Source: Viscum album
Lineage: Eukaryota > Streptophyta > Magnoliopsida > Santalales > Viscaceae
Reading direction: 5' to 3'
DNA length: 64,000 nucleotides
Assembly: GCA_963277665.1 (NCBI GenBank)
Contig: OY728147.1
Location: forward strand, 1,261,323,424 to 1,261,387,423
The notes beneath the pieces were generated by a model. The model was given only the letters and a program-made list of their open reading frames with translations, made no database searches and was not told the DNA's origin. Positions 37,481-50,225 of this stretch are shown one piece after another (positions within the stretch are counted from its first letter, which is position 1; the number at the start of each line of letters is the position of its first letter). The position numbers were made by a program, and so were the translations under genes.

Positions 37481-38389
37481 TCAATTAATTACACCCTAAT
37501 AATTCTAACATGTGGTAGAAATCATTATTTGGATATTTTAAAATTCCTTTATGGAATATGCACATCGTAAAAGGGTTAATAATACATCTTCTTGAAAAGT
37601 GGGAGAAGTAAATATAATGTACATCACATAACTATGTTTCCAAATAAGATAATAGTGGTGGGAGTTGAAAATATAAGGATGAAGGGGAAAAACAATTCCC
37701 AAGGAGTAATAGAGAGTGATAAAGAGCATGGTTTGGAGAATGTTAATGGCCACACAGCTATAAATCCAAAATGGGTGAAAAGACCATTGATTCATCAAAA
37801 ATAATTGGAAATTTATAAAACAATTATTTCATAACCCACTTCCAAAATTTGAGAGATTATTTTACTATTAAGAAAGAATCAAATGGAATTCCAGTACATA
37901 TACCCATGTCAATAAATGGGAAACATGATCAAAACTCATATGGAGAAATATGATTGATGGTTAAACAATACATAGTAAACATTCCAATAATCCTCTATAT
38001 TGTAATGAAAACATATTGAAATTTCCTAAAGGGAATAGGTAAATTCTTTAATTGGGGAAAAATATACTATCTAGAAAATTATTTTCAAAGTGACATGGAG
38101 AGGAAGATCAATGATGAAAATAAATATGAACTGAATGCACTACCCATACACCAATGATACAATTAAAAGGATTATGAACATTATGAAAATTAGTGCATAA
38201 TTCCAGAGATTAATTATGGAAATCAATATAAATTACCTCTTCAACCAAAATATTAAGGGAACTCTTATGTAATCACAAATTCTAAAGTGGTTCATGTGAA
38301 TTAAGTAGTGAGGGGTACACTTCTCATCTAATCCATATTTAAAAATTCCTTATTTGATACATTTTCTACCCACTTATTTATGTCTATGT
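37481..38389. other. Unresolved junction between the minus-strand LTR and the plus-strand pol relic
   Basis: The left ~80 bp resembles, on minus, the array sequence just before its purine tract. The right part should hold gag and the start of protease of the plus-strand element, but no zinc knuckle or D-S/T-G could be read. Where one element gives way to the other is unclear. Confidence 0.4.
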
Positions 38390-41300
38390 AATTTTATAAG
38401 AGTATCGTATTACCACCTAAATGGTTATATGTTGATATATTAGTGAAATATTATAATTGTTTAATGATTTCATCTCAAGTATATAGCTCATCTATAATAG
38501 ATTCTTATGAGAATTTGATTCCTAAAAACCTTTATATTCTTATTATAGTAAATTTTTATGTGATTTTGGGCATTTATTTTATCTCTATATAAATATCCCA
38601 TGTCAACTTCCAAGTAAGGGAAGTATTTTTTCATATTCTAGATCAACCTATGTTCCTCTGTCAATGTGAGGATGAACATGAACTTATATTGGAAATTATA
38701 GTCACTGTATGTGTCTTACAATCTATTCATGGAGGGGTATTTATCAATTCTGTTTGGGGAGAAACTAAAAATTGATGATATGACTATTTTTGGGAATTTG
38801 GAGATTCATTTCATGAATAGTTTCTTTGTTTTTTCATGAATCATGAAGTTGATTTTTCAATAGAACAAAAATATTGTGTTATAACTTTTTCAAACTATAC
38901 TTATATAATATCCATAATTGGGTTATAGGAATTGCGGAAGAAACTATATGAGAATATAGAAAATGGATTCATACACCCTAGTGCATCACCACGGGGTGCA
39001 CCAATTCATTTTGTTAAGATTAATAATGGTTTAACGCCCCTTTCCATTAATTATCAAGAACATAACCAGATAATTGTCAGGAATAAGTATCCTCTACCGT
39101 ATATTGATGACTTGTTTGATGAACTTAATAGGGATAAATACTTTTCCAAGATTGATATTTTGTTTTCATATTATTTTTTAATGGTCAAAAGGAGGATATA
39201 CTCTATAAAACCTTTCGTATGAGGTATAGACACTATGAATTTATAATGATTCATTTCAAACATACCAATTCCCCTATAATGTTCATGAATACAATTAATA
39301 TAATACTTAGGAACTACCCTAAATGGTCATTGGTAGTATTTATAAATTATATTGTCATATATTCAGTGAAAAATAAAGATCATGAAGACTATTTATAGAT
39401 TTTTTATAACCTTGATAAATGAGAAACTGTAAGAAAAATTTAAAAATTGTGAAATATTTCAATAGAAAGTATCATTATTATGTCACGAAATTACAATATA
39501 GGGTATATCATGAGACAATTGAAAGGAAAAATTCATTTAAAATTTTCCTAGACCAACAACGTTGACCAAGATCTATATTTTTCTAGGATTGGATGGATAC
39601 TATCATAAGATCCTTCGAATAAAAAAGTTAATGAACAATGGAACAAACCAACCATTATGAAATACATCAATACTTTTCATAGAATTTATGGATACTACCA
39701 ATTATTTTTGAGAAATTGCTCTTGGGTATAAAATATAATAACCAAGTTTTCGTGGAAAGGATCCAAGTTCCTTTGGAAAAATGAATATGAATAAAAAATT
39801 TTGAAGATCAAGAGAAGGTTGGTTAGTGGGCATGTGTTCACTCTATCCAGTAATAGACAAGGGGATATGATATAATTTGATCCATTATAAAATGTAATGT
39901 GATGTGTTCTTTTGAAAAATGTCATGGTGGTTGAATATTCACCATGAAAATTGAGGGTTCATGATAAAAATTACACAACTCAAGATTTGGATATGGAAAT
40001 AGTAATTTTTTCTTTGAAACTATATAGGTGTTATATTTATGGTGAAAGGTTTATTATATATAATTATGATAAAATATTGAATTATATTTTCCCATACAAA
40101 TAGATTAATATGAACCAAATTAGATATTTGGATTTGATTCAATATTATGAGTGCCTAATACATTACCACCCTATGATGGTGAATAGGGTGTCTGATGCTA
40201 TGAGTCTTAAGGATCATGTTAGCATGTCCATGATGAGTGTGAAAATGATCCATTAATAATTTATTTTTAGATTATGGACCGTAAAATAATGAGTTAAGGT
40301 TAGAAATATTGTCTTCATCAAATTAATGTTTAACTATCCATCCATGGAAAGATTAAAGAGGCACAAAAGGAAGATGTTAAGCTGTAAAAGATGGTAAAGA
40401 ATGTTCTTGAGTTAAACCATGACCATGAAGAGATGATAAGATTATGGAGCCATATATATTTCTCTACAATACCATAATTAAATAAGATACTATTAAATGA
40501 GGAACATGACTCTTCATTCTCTATCCATCCTCAAAGAACAAAAAATTATAGAGATCTCATGAAACATTTATAGTGGAAAAATGAATAAGGATTTTTAGGA
40601 GTATGTATCTTGATTCCTAGTATATAAAAAAGTTATGGATATATTTTACAATTATAAGGGTTTTATGTAACCATTGTCCATGACTATGTGGAAATAGTAA
40701 AAACTAACTATGTATTTCATCATATGACTTCTGAATACATATAAAGGCCATAAATACCTTTAGGATGTATTTGACCACCTTATAAAATTAGTACATTTCA
40801 ATACCATCAGGAAAAATCTATTAATTAAAAGACCTTACAAAATATTCATTAAGGAAATTGTAAAGTTTCATAGAGTACCAAACTCAATCATATCTAATCC
40901 AGAATTGTGTTATACCTTGAATTTCATGAGATTTCATAAAAAATAATTAAATGTAGAGTTAAACTTTAGCATGGAATATCATACACAAATAGGTTTTTAG
41001 TACGACAGGATCATTAAACCCTAATAAGATTAGTTAATAGATTACTCTATGGATTTCAGAAGTGGTTTGAATTAATTCCTTCTTATGGTTTATCTTCATA
41101 CAAAAATATATTTTACTCATACATTAATTTGGATCTTTTTGAATCCCTCTATTGTAAAAAGCATAGAACTCCAATGTTCTTGGATGGAGTTGGAGAATAT
41201 AAGATATTTGGACCTGATTTAGCTAAATAAATAACAAATAAGGTTAGATCCATTCAGTAACACATGAATATAGCTCATAGTTGAAAGAAAAGTTATGCGG

Positions 41301-41790
41301 ATAATTGATGGAGAGATGTAGAGTTCAAAATTAGAGACAAGGTATTCCTATGAATATATAGGTTGAAGAAATTTGTGAGATTTAAAAATTTTGGGAAGAA
41401 GATCCACAACTATATTGGACACTTTTATATTCATGAATGTATAAGAATGATAGTATATTTCATGGAACTTCCACCAAACCTATCCCAAGTTCATGATGTC
41501 TTCCATGTATCACTATTGAGGTAGTATATACATTATCCATCACATGTACTAATCTAATACGTTACACCACTATAGAAATATCTTAATTATGAATAACTAC
41601 TAATAGGTATTTATATTGTATGATAGAAATTTTTTTAAAACTAGAACACTCACTTAGTCAATGTTTTGTGATGAAACCACAAAATTAAGGAAGCTATATA
41701 TTAACCCAAGGATGGGATAAAGAAAAGTATCCTAATTTTTTGATCTATGTAACTAAATTTCAAGGGAGATTTATTATAAGGGGGATAGAA
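38390..41790 (+). pseudogene. Degenerate Ty3/gypsy pol (protease end, RT, RNase H, integrase)
   Basis: Reading across frames gives the order of a gypsy polyprotein. The protease tail (VNFYVILGIYFIS, like DFDVILGMDWLS) is at ~38540-38600. RT is at 38932-39612: PSASPRGAPIHFVK, NKYPLPYIDDLFDELN, KIDILFSYY, RHYEFIM, VVFINYIVIYS where VVFIDDILVYS is expected, and FLGLDGYYHKI. RNase H is at 39870-40230 (HDKNYTTQDLDMEIVIFSLK, HP-MMVNRVSDAMSLK). Integrase is at 40500-41570: HPQRTKNYRDLMKH, the core EIVKFHRVPNSIISN, and a GPY/F-type end with LPPNLSQVHDVFHVSLLR. The catalytic Asp pair of RT is lost (IN for DD), and stops and frameshifts are frequent. The following tail is consistent with a Tekay-like chromovirus. 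No intact product is possible. Confidence 0.88.
41776..41790 (+). other. Polypurine tract of the plus-strand pol relic
   Basis: ATAAGGGGGATAGAA lies directly before TGTAGCACC, the LTR start. Confidence 0.75.
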
Positions 41791-43322
41791 TGTAGCACCA
41801 TGATACTTTATAATATATTTTTCTTTAATATAAATATTATATGTTTGACCGCTTTTGTGAAAAAAAATTGAACTAAATAAAATAATAATTTTTTATAATA
41901 AAAATTGAAATATAATATGTGATAATTTAATGAAACATTATTGTTAAATTAAATTAAGTAATTATAAGAACTACTAACTTAATTTTTCATATACGGAAAA
42001 TATTTTGTTTAAAAAATTGTTTTTATTCTATATTATAAATTAATTATTTAAATATAAAATTTATATTTTTTATATTTTTTATTTGAAATAAAATTGAGCT
42101 TAATTTTTTAATGAAGTATTTCATAATTATATTATGGTGATTTTTTGATATTTTTCAGAAATTTGTGTTTTTTAGGTGAATAGTTAAAAAACTAATTTTA
42201 AAATTACTGTAACTTTTATGAAATCATTATGATATAAGAATGACTTAAAAATAGATTAAAATTTTGGATCAAAAAAATATATTTTTAAGGAGTAAAATAA
42301 ATTATTTAAATTTTTTTTTTTCAATTTCATACCCAATGTCTAACTTTTTGGAAGCTATGTTCTATTTTTCTATAATAAAAAAATATATTTTTTTACTTTT
42401 CCTTTAATTAAGTATTAAAAATGATCCATTCAATTATGTATTTCTTTGAAGGTCATAAAACACTTAATTTTTATCAATAATTAAATAAATTTCATATATA
42501 ATAATTCTATAAAATACTTTGCATTAAATCCCTTTTTATATGTAAAAATATATTTTATAAAAAAATATTTTTATTTTGTTTTGTGTAATTATTATAAAAT
42601 TAATTTATTCCATAAATAGAAGCTAAATCTAATAAAAAGGGGTTTATATTTATATTTTTCATATCTAAATTTGATTATAATTTCCTAAAAATAACTTAGC
42701 ATGTTAAAAGTTTAGGTTATCAATGTAAAGTTTAAAATACACTAAATAAGGTTAAAATAAAGAGTGGGGATTTTAACCTCTTATAACATTATCATTGATT
42801 TTAGAAAAAAAAATTAGATCTGATTTCTAGGATAAATGAATTTATTATATTTAAATTTTCAAAATATTTATATCTGTTTCACTCCTCTAACTTATAAAAG
42901 GGTGAATTTTCTCCTCATTTATTCCCACACATTGATCACCTTATTTTGACCTTTTTCAGCCAAAAAATTAAAACTCTCCTCCTCGTGTAATTGAGGCATT
43001 GGTCTCAAGAAAAACCCAACCTAATAAGTATTAAGGTGTAAACCAAAGGATGATATCCAAAGGATAAGTAAATTATTTTATTTATGTATTTTATGTTTCT
43101 TTCTTCCTCAAACCACCCAAAAATATTTTATAACCATATTAAAATAATTAAAGTTGTATCTTCACTATACCGAAATTTTTTATGTTAATGGTAGAACCAT
43201 TTTATATCCTCTTTCTATATAATGTAAGATGAAAGTGTTGCTCGTGCATACATATGGACTAGAACCTCAAATAAGTAATGTAATTAATTTTTTATCCACA
43301 CCCTTCAGGGATGTTTATTTTT
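41791..43322 (+). repeat. 3' LTR of the plus-strand pol relic (cut at 43322)
   Basis: Starts TGTAGCACCATGATACTTTA (array: TGTAACACCCCAAGATTTCA). A promoter block, TATAAAAGGG, lies at 42893. A diverged copy of the GC motif (CTCGTGCATACATATGGACT, 43241-43260) corresponds to CTCGTGCGTACGTACGGACT of LTR 1. Start-to-TATA distance is ~1.1 kb against ~2.05 kb in the array, so U3 is shorter. The LTR stops where element C begins, as expected if C inserted into it; its remainder was not found beyond 54088 with confidence. Confidence 0.72.
42893..42899 (+). promoter_or_regulatory. TATA box of the 41.8 kb LTR
   Basis: CTTATAAAAGGG after ACTCCTCTAA, counterpart of the array promoter. Confidence 0.6.
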
Positions 43323-46300
43323 TTCACGACCCCCTCCCGACAAAGTGTACCCCTCCTGGGCTGATAATGGGAGAAGAGATAGTGACCCTCGAGTCCTGCC
43401 TCCAATGGGACTCTAGTTGCCGACTAGAACTGAGGTTATAATAAACATGCGGATGGGAGGCATTACCATCTAAGATAAACATGTAAGGAAGAGAGATATA
43501 AGACAGACACAAGCCATATCTGACTCCGACTACAATATAAAATAAAACCCAAGTACACAAATGTAATTTCATGCATGAACTAATACAACTGAATGTAAAC
43601 TTCAAGTACCAAAAGAAAGAAAATATGGAATCAACCACAAAGCATAAACAACTCCTACTAAAACCCAAGATATTTGTAACTTGCCTGATCTTTAACCTAC
43701 TCCAACTGACTAAAAAATTAGTTTATATATACGTAGGGTGAGTATAATAGAATAATCAGTAGGATCCTCCCCGAAGCCTCTTGTACAAAAGGTAAAGAAA
43801 TCATGCCAAAGCACCTTAAACACTAATTAAAAATAACTCCTCGCCTAAAAATATATAAAAATTTTCCAGCCTCAACATGGATACTCTCACCAATTATTTC
43901 ATACAAGAGCATATGATATAATAAAGAACATTGAGGGTACCATTCTACCTCATCCTCGTTTCTTTTCTGATCTTCCCTAAAATCGAACGTATGAAGAATC
44001 TCTCTCTAAAAAGACTAGCATGAAGACACTTGGGTGAAGCACCACGACATGAACCTCATGTAATACACCACCATTTCCACATAAACAAAAGTAACTAGGC
44101 CATTTTTTAGAACCACCATATCCTACATAACATGTATCACACATCAGGTATTATACCTCAAGCCATAAAATTCCATACATCAATTAAGGAACCTCAAGAC
44201 ATCATAAACAATACACATTATACCTATAGTATCCCTTAGGAAACTATATCTAGAATATATGTGTATGAAATGACCACATGATATTACATCCCTATAAAAA
44301 AATATATGGGGAAAACTAAATCTCATGCATACCAGCACAAGTAACTCCAATATAAGAGAGTGGGGCCAAAGAGGGTATTCAGCCATCCATCCTCCCACCA
44401 GGATGTTGGGGAAAACTCCACCCCATAGCTTAGGATCTATGGGGTTTCAGTTTCTCTAATTGACAGGGTAGATTATCGTATAGAAATAAAATGATTACAT
44501 GATGTAATATAGCTCATATTCACAGTATGTACATAATGTAGTCTCATACTCAACTGTAGATAATGTCCCTAAAACACGTGTCTGCCACTACTAAGACAAT
44601 TTATTCTATAAGCACACAACAATTTAATGATCTATCATAAATTACCTTATTAATTTTCCACAAATGTACTTTAATTTATTTAATTCTTCCACCATTTATT
44701 ACCCATTTACATTTCCACATTACATTTCATTTACATCACAACAAGTTCCATGCCCTCCAGGTAGAAGAAACAGAATCCATGGTTTCTCAAAAATATAACC
44801 TCAGCATTGCATCCTATTAAGCTCCAACCTCATGGGTTAAAAAATTATTCATTTATTTAATGAAATAACTTTCTATATTACAAGGTATTATAGGAAAAAA
44901 ATCTATTCAACCAAACACAAGGGCCTTAACATGGTGAGTAGGTGAACTACCCTTCAAGACTTTTCCACCTATAGCAAAAGCATATACACATCCAACCATG
45001 AGAAGCTAAATACTTAAATCATGTGGCATACCCCATGCATATTTGACTCTCTTGGAAGGAGAGTAACCAAAACCATCTACATCATGATGTGGGTAAAGAA
45101 AATTAGAGAAACAACAACATGTTCTTCAACTGGAAAAAATATTGAAACAAGCATCATACTTTCTAAATGATGAATAAGCCCACCATAAACCTGTTTCTTC
45201 GTCACTGGAGTCCTTCTTGACACCCACATGCATAAAATGATTCATCTCACCACTCTAGGAATCAAATACTACCACAAAAATCAGACCTTCCCACCCAACA
45301 TACCACTACATCCATCCAAGATAAGGAATCCCAGGCTCAAAACACATTCAGGCCTCCCCACCCCATATACCACAACATCCCTCTAGGAACATCCATCCCA
45401 AGCTCACATCACATCCCAAGAATCATGAAACAAACATATAAACTAGGGTCTTGCCCCTAAAACAAGTCATTATGCCTTCACACACAATGAGCTCTCATGT
45501 CTCCAAAGCATAAGTCACCTCAAGACCTACAAAGGAATTATATTTTGTCACACAACTGATTCTTATTCCATTTCTAATTAACTAATTCACTATCATTGGT
45601 TCCAAATTCAAGAAACATAAGTAACAAGGTAACTCAAGATATCAAAAATTAATTAAACAAGTAATTTAACATGCCTTTAAATTCCTTTATCAACAAAAAT
45701 CATCATGATTTATGTTCATTAAAAAATTCAATTAAACATGCATACTTGCATCAAATTTATTAACATCAAATTATAATAACAACCAGATTCATTAAACATG
45801 CATGTTAATCTATTATCAAATTACTAATAAATTAATTTTGGAATTATGATATTTACCAATATACATCAAAAACAACATTATAAACTAATAAAGGCATAAA
45901 TATCATACTGTCTATAAAATCTAGAGGCAAACTGTTATCATGGTACGAACTCGCAATATCTCCATGTGATTGGTACCAATTCTTTAATCCAATTAAAATA
46001 ATTATTAGTTCAATTTCACGATGATCCAAGGGGACAAATCTTGGTAAATCTATGATTTCACATAAATAAAATAGAAGCAATGAATCCCCTACCTCAAAAG
46101 ATTGTTGACTTTATTCACACAAAAATAAACCATGCAATGGATCTCTGATCAAACCTCCCACAGGAACTGCATCGACTCGGGGACGCCACGGCACCACCAC
46201 ACCATCAAAAACTGAGAGAAACCATATCAGAAACATGGGTAAGAAAATTCCATTACACAGAGAGAAGGTACATAGGGAAACATGATCAAACTAGGAGGAA

Positions 46301-46823
46301 CTAATATAAAATGAAGGAAGAATACACTTTAGATCACCACAGATCACCACAGATCAAAGACGGAAGCCCAATGATTGATCACCATCAATGCGAATACAAA
46401 AATGTGAAGGTTAGGGATGATATATGCCTAGAATGAAAAATATATTCACTGAATATGTAGGTTTATGAATAAATTGTGTGGATTAAAATGCTAAATACAA
46501 CAATTCTATTGGGAATTACAGAATGTTTAATCCTCTTTCAAATCATGTAATTATCATGGATTGGTTTTCGATGAAAAACATGTCGCCTATTCAATTTAAT
46601 TTATTTTTTAAACCCCAATATATTACACGTTTTGAAACCACCTATCATTTCATGTAAAACCTTTACACATTGTGAAAAATATTTACATGATGTAAATTCT
46701 CCCTGATTCCATATTTTATAATCTGAGTCGCTCTGGACTTCTTCTGAGCCTCCTCTGAGTATGTCAGTCTTCAGAAAGATAAAAATGTTTGATCCATGCA
46801 TATCTGAGCACTTATATTATACA
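43323..46823 (-). repeat. Element C 3' LTR (~3.5 kb)
   Basis: On minus it starts TGTATAATATAAG (46823) after GAGAGG and ends GGAGGGGGTCGTGAA (43323). It matches the 5' LTR except for ~1.15 kb at about 44885-46033 that the 5' LTR lacks. Within that extra part, 45000-45076 matches element A's LTR, which suggests the 5' LTR lost it. Confidence 0.85.
45286..45418. repeat. ~66-bp tandem duplication in element C 3' LTR
   Basis: TCCCACCCAACATACCACTA followed by CATCC...CCCAGGCTCAAAACACAT recurs as CCCCACCCCATATACCACAA with CATCC...CCCAAGCTCACATCACAT. Confidence 0.65.
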
Positions 46824-47280
46824 CCTCTCAAAACATTCTCATCCTCATGAATCTAAACCCAACCTTAGAGAAGACAGAAAATGGGTCATCCAAACAGCCA
46901 CCCTGTGAGATACCTTTCAAAACTCTCACCACCAGAGGATCTCATCCTCTAGAATAGTGTAACAATGAAAAACCATGAAACAATAACAACCATATCCTAA
47001 AAATATCCCATGGGAGATACCTGTCAAAAAAGAGCAAACCACAACAAGTAATAAGATAAATCCATCTCACAAACCAAAAAAGGTCTACAACCAAAAAATA
47101 TACAATGTTAAAATAGAAGAGATAAACATAAAAAATCTAAAATTAATAAGCCTCTATCTACAAATCATGTTCCCAGGTTCTCTCCTATACACCACTATTA
47201 TACCAAAAGACATAAACCAAGGGGATATTATTCCCACATAGTACCTTCTCCTAGAGTTCTTGGATCACTACAGGCCACTC
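46824..47280 (-). other. Element C 3' untranslated part of the internal region
   Basis: Lies between the integrase carboxyl end and the 3' LTR. It should include the end of pol and the polypurine tract (GAGAGG directly at the LTR border); no further domain was read. Confidence 0.45.
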
Positions 47281-48400
47281 TTTGAAGGTTTCGTCATCAT
47301 CAACAATGATCTTACCCTAATTCATGACATGTGATTCATCATCAATATCATGATAGAGCTGCGACATATGAAAAACATCATGTATTTGGATCATCTTCAA
47401 GGTACTTTATATCTACTATGCTATGGCTCCAACCCATTCCAACACCTTGAAAGGCCTAAGAACTCATGGGGAAAGAATACTACGACAACCAGACCTTCAC
47501 TTCCCAATATTGGGAGTCAACTTCAAGAACACATGATCCCCTAAATTTAACTCTATATGTATGCTATGATTAGAATAGGATTTCTGATGATCATGCGCTA
47601 CTTTCATCCTCTTATAAATCAAATGAACTATCTCTATTGTATTTTGTACCAGTTTTGGCCTGAGAATTTCTAAATATCCATCCTATATCTAACACAATGG
47701 AGAGATACGTGGTCTCCCAAACAAGTATCAAAATTGATCCTTATCGATAGTGGAGTGAAAAATACTATTGTATGTGAAATCTACTAAAAGAAAGTGCCTA
47801 ATCTAGGTACAGACAAAATCCTTGACATAAGAGTGCAACATGTCTTCAAGAGTCTGGATGGTCTGCTCTATTTGACCATCCATATACAGATGAAAAGTTG
47901 TGATATGGAATAGTTGAGAACCAAAATCATTTTGGATACCTCTCAACACCCTAGAGGTAAAACTAGTATCTCACTTGGAAATTATTGTCCTACGGACTTT
48001 GTGGAGTCTCACCACCTCCACCAGATACCCCTTGAAAAAACCTCCACTGAGGTCGACTCCTTGATCTTTATAAAGTGGGTTGATTTCGTCAAACAATCCA
48101 CTATCACCCATATAATGTCATATCCTCCTAATCTCAATGTAAATTGGTAAAAAAAATCCATTGATATGTCATCCATCTTCTACTAAGGAATATCTAATGG
48201 CTGGATTAAACCACCAAGAACACTTTTTTTGGCCTTCACCTTCAGGAAGACCAAACATCAAGACACAAGCTCTAAAATAGAACATTTCAACCCTAGACAC
48301 CAAAATTGATCTCTCAAAGCTCAGTATGTTCGAAAAGGACAAACTCCACCCATGGATTCTCCCATATCAAGATGAAACTCTTAAATTTCTTCCATCACTC
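47281..48400 (-). pseudogene. Element C integrase remnant
   Basis: Integrase inserts the cDNA into the chromosome. Minus-strand frames show the catalytic core at 47690-48120: WVIVDCLTKSTHFIKI (first Asp), EVVRLHK-type stretch, FGSQLFHITTFHPYTDGQIE (with the E after GQ), TIQTLEDMLHSYVKDF. The GPY/F-like carboxyl region at 47290-47560 shows GDHVFLKLTPNIG, PFKVLEWVGAIA and IQIHDVFHMSQLY. The amino-terminal zinc-binding part should lie at 48130-48400 but is poorly preserved. Frameshifts and stops separate these blocks. Confidence 0.85.
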
Positions 48401-48439
48401 TCTAGGAATCACCCGATTTACGCACTGAATCACTATGTA

Positions 48440-48790
48440 GCTTCCTATAAAGTGAATCAGCCATGAAATTCCCTTTCCCAGATGTATAAGAAATATCAAA
48501 GTAGTAATACTATATCTACTCCATCCACTGGCACGGGAACAAGTTCAAGTCACACTGGGAGAAAACATACCTCGGGAACTTATGATCGTTGAAGACCACC
48601 AAACAATCTCCAATGAGATAATGTCTCCACAAATTTAGGGAAAGAAAAACTACCACCGTCTCGAGATTGTGAAAAAAAGTGACACTCATGGGGAAGTAAC
48701 TAGAAAAATAAATAAAAAATGAATGATCTCGAATCTATTAGAACACAGCTTTACCCAAGACATGAAGTATTACATAAAACCTCAAACTGA
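48440..48790 (-). pseudogene. Element C RNase H remnant
   Basis: On minus: FLSLNLWRHYLIGDCLVVFN, then DHKFPRYVFSQCDLNLFP, then YTSGKGNFMADSLYRK. These are direct matches to the gypsy RNase H end (LKTWRHYLYG, DHKSLKYLF, GK-N-VADALSRK). Confidence 0.85.
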
Positions 48791-48929
48791 ACTCATCCTA
48801 TTAGGAGAAAAGGAAATGGATCACTAACCAACTTCCTCTTAAAATACTCAAAATCTATATGACACTAATCAGTCAACATGAATGCCTAGTGCTATCATTT
48901 AAACATTGTCAAAGGATTCACAACCTGAT

Positions 48930-49640
48930 AAAAATTACAACAAACCTCCTGTAATATTCTACAAGACCAATAAAACTTTCCACCTCTTACACTATCTTGG
49001 GAGCATCCTAAGATACATCTAATTCTACCTTAGATGTATCCATAGCTACTTCCAATTGGGATATAACATTCCCTAAGAAAAAAACTTATCGAGCACAATA
49101 CTATAAATTTTATAACTTCCCAAGAAACATCTCATGGAGAAGAACTCCCAAAAGGGCATGGAGATTCTCTACATGCTCCTCCTTAGATGCGTATTAAAAA
49201 AGGACTTCATCGATGAATTCCACCATGACCTTATCTTGTAACTAACAGAATACAACATTAATTAACCCCATGAAAACAGCTAAAGATTTCATTTCACCAA
49301 ATGGCATTACAAAAAACATGTAATGCAGACGACGGAAGAAAAAAAGAAGTATATTGTATATCCTTATCCTTTATATGAATATGATGATATCCTGACCAAA
49401 AATAGATATTTGAGAACCAAATTGAACCCTTCAGTTGATTGAATAAATCATCGATCCACAGAAGAGGATAGAGGTTCTTCACTGTCACTTGGTTTAAGTA
49501 ACGATAATCGATACACAACTGCAAACTATCATAATCCTTATACATGAACAAAAATAGTGCAACCCAAGGTGACAACTTGTCCAAACAAATCCACACTGAA
49601 ACCAACCAATGATCTATATATGAAAATATCACAACTCAAA
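48930..49640 (-). pseudogene. Element C reverse transcriptase remnant
   Basis: RT copies element RNA to DNA. The minus-strand open stretch 49294-49632 reads LQLCIDYRYLNQVTVKNLYP, then WIDDLFNQLKGSIWFSNI and SGYHHIHIKDKDI, the RT fingers/palm motifs. Just downstream (49150-49300) VMPFGEMKSLAVFM is followed by VEFIDEVLF, where VVFIDDILVYS is expected: the second catalytic Asp is now Glu. Then FIGLVEYYRRF at ~48950 marks the end of the thumb. It is broken by stops. Confidence 0.9.
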
Positions 49641-49879
49641 ATATTTAAACCTATATAGAGATGTCAATATAAAAGACATTTCTAGTTGTAGTTTGATCCC
49701 AAAAACAATCTTCTTTCGACTTGGGTAACATGACAACCTCCTCTTGGAAGTCATCAGGGTACTCATCTAGGACCATTTAAAATTCTAACTATTGAACCTC
49801 CGATGAACAAAAAATCATCTCAACCATTAAGGATGACAGGGAACGAACACTCCTTTGGCCCATATGAGGGTCTCGCTCA

Positions 49880-50225
49880 CCAACACACACTACTAGCTCT
49901 CCATCATCATCGAAGAACACAAACTCCCTCCTGATGAAGTCCATGATAGCCTATACGGAACACAACTGATCCATGATGAGAATTATTTCATATGGTGGTA
50001 TTCATAAACATAGGAAATCTTATAAAGAGTAGTGCTTCACCATCACTAGCTCACTGCTTCTACATAATTCAATCAAGTCATCTCGACCTCCAACTAGTGT
50101 AGCCAATGCCAAGTGAATTGGAAGTCTCTCTACCAAAAGTCACAAAGAATGGACAAGGGCAGGTGATATGAAAGAGTTTGTAACTCCTGGATCAAACAAG
50201 GCATGACCCCCAAGTAGAAAATAAG
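49880..50225 (-). pseudogene. Element C aspartic protease remnant
   Basis: The minus strand reads LLGGHALFDPGVTNSFISPA, matching the active-site context (ALFDSGATHSFIS); the catalytic triad D-S/T-G has become D-P-G. It is followed by LPIHLALATLVGG and CRSSELVM, as in plant gypsy proteases. The linker to RT (PDDFQEEVVMLPKS, like PDVFPEELPGLPP) lies at ~49680-49760. Confidence 0.85.

Noticed and set aside
43324..43668. 114-codon minus-strand frame at the edge of element C
   Set aside because: It is within the terminal part of the 3' LTR. The homologous part of the 5' LTR (51770-51973) has a shorter, different frame, so it is not a conserved gene.
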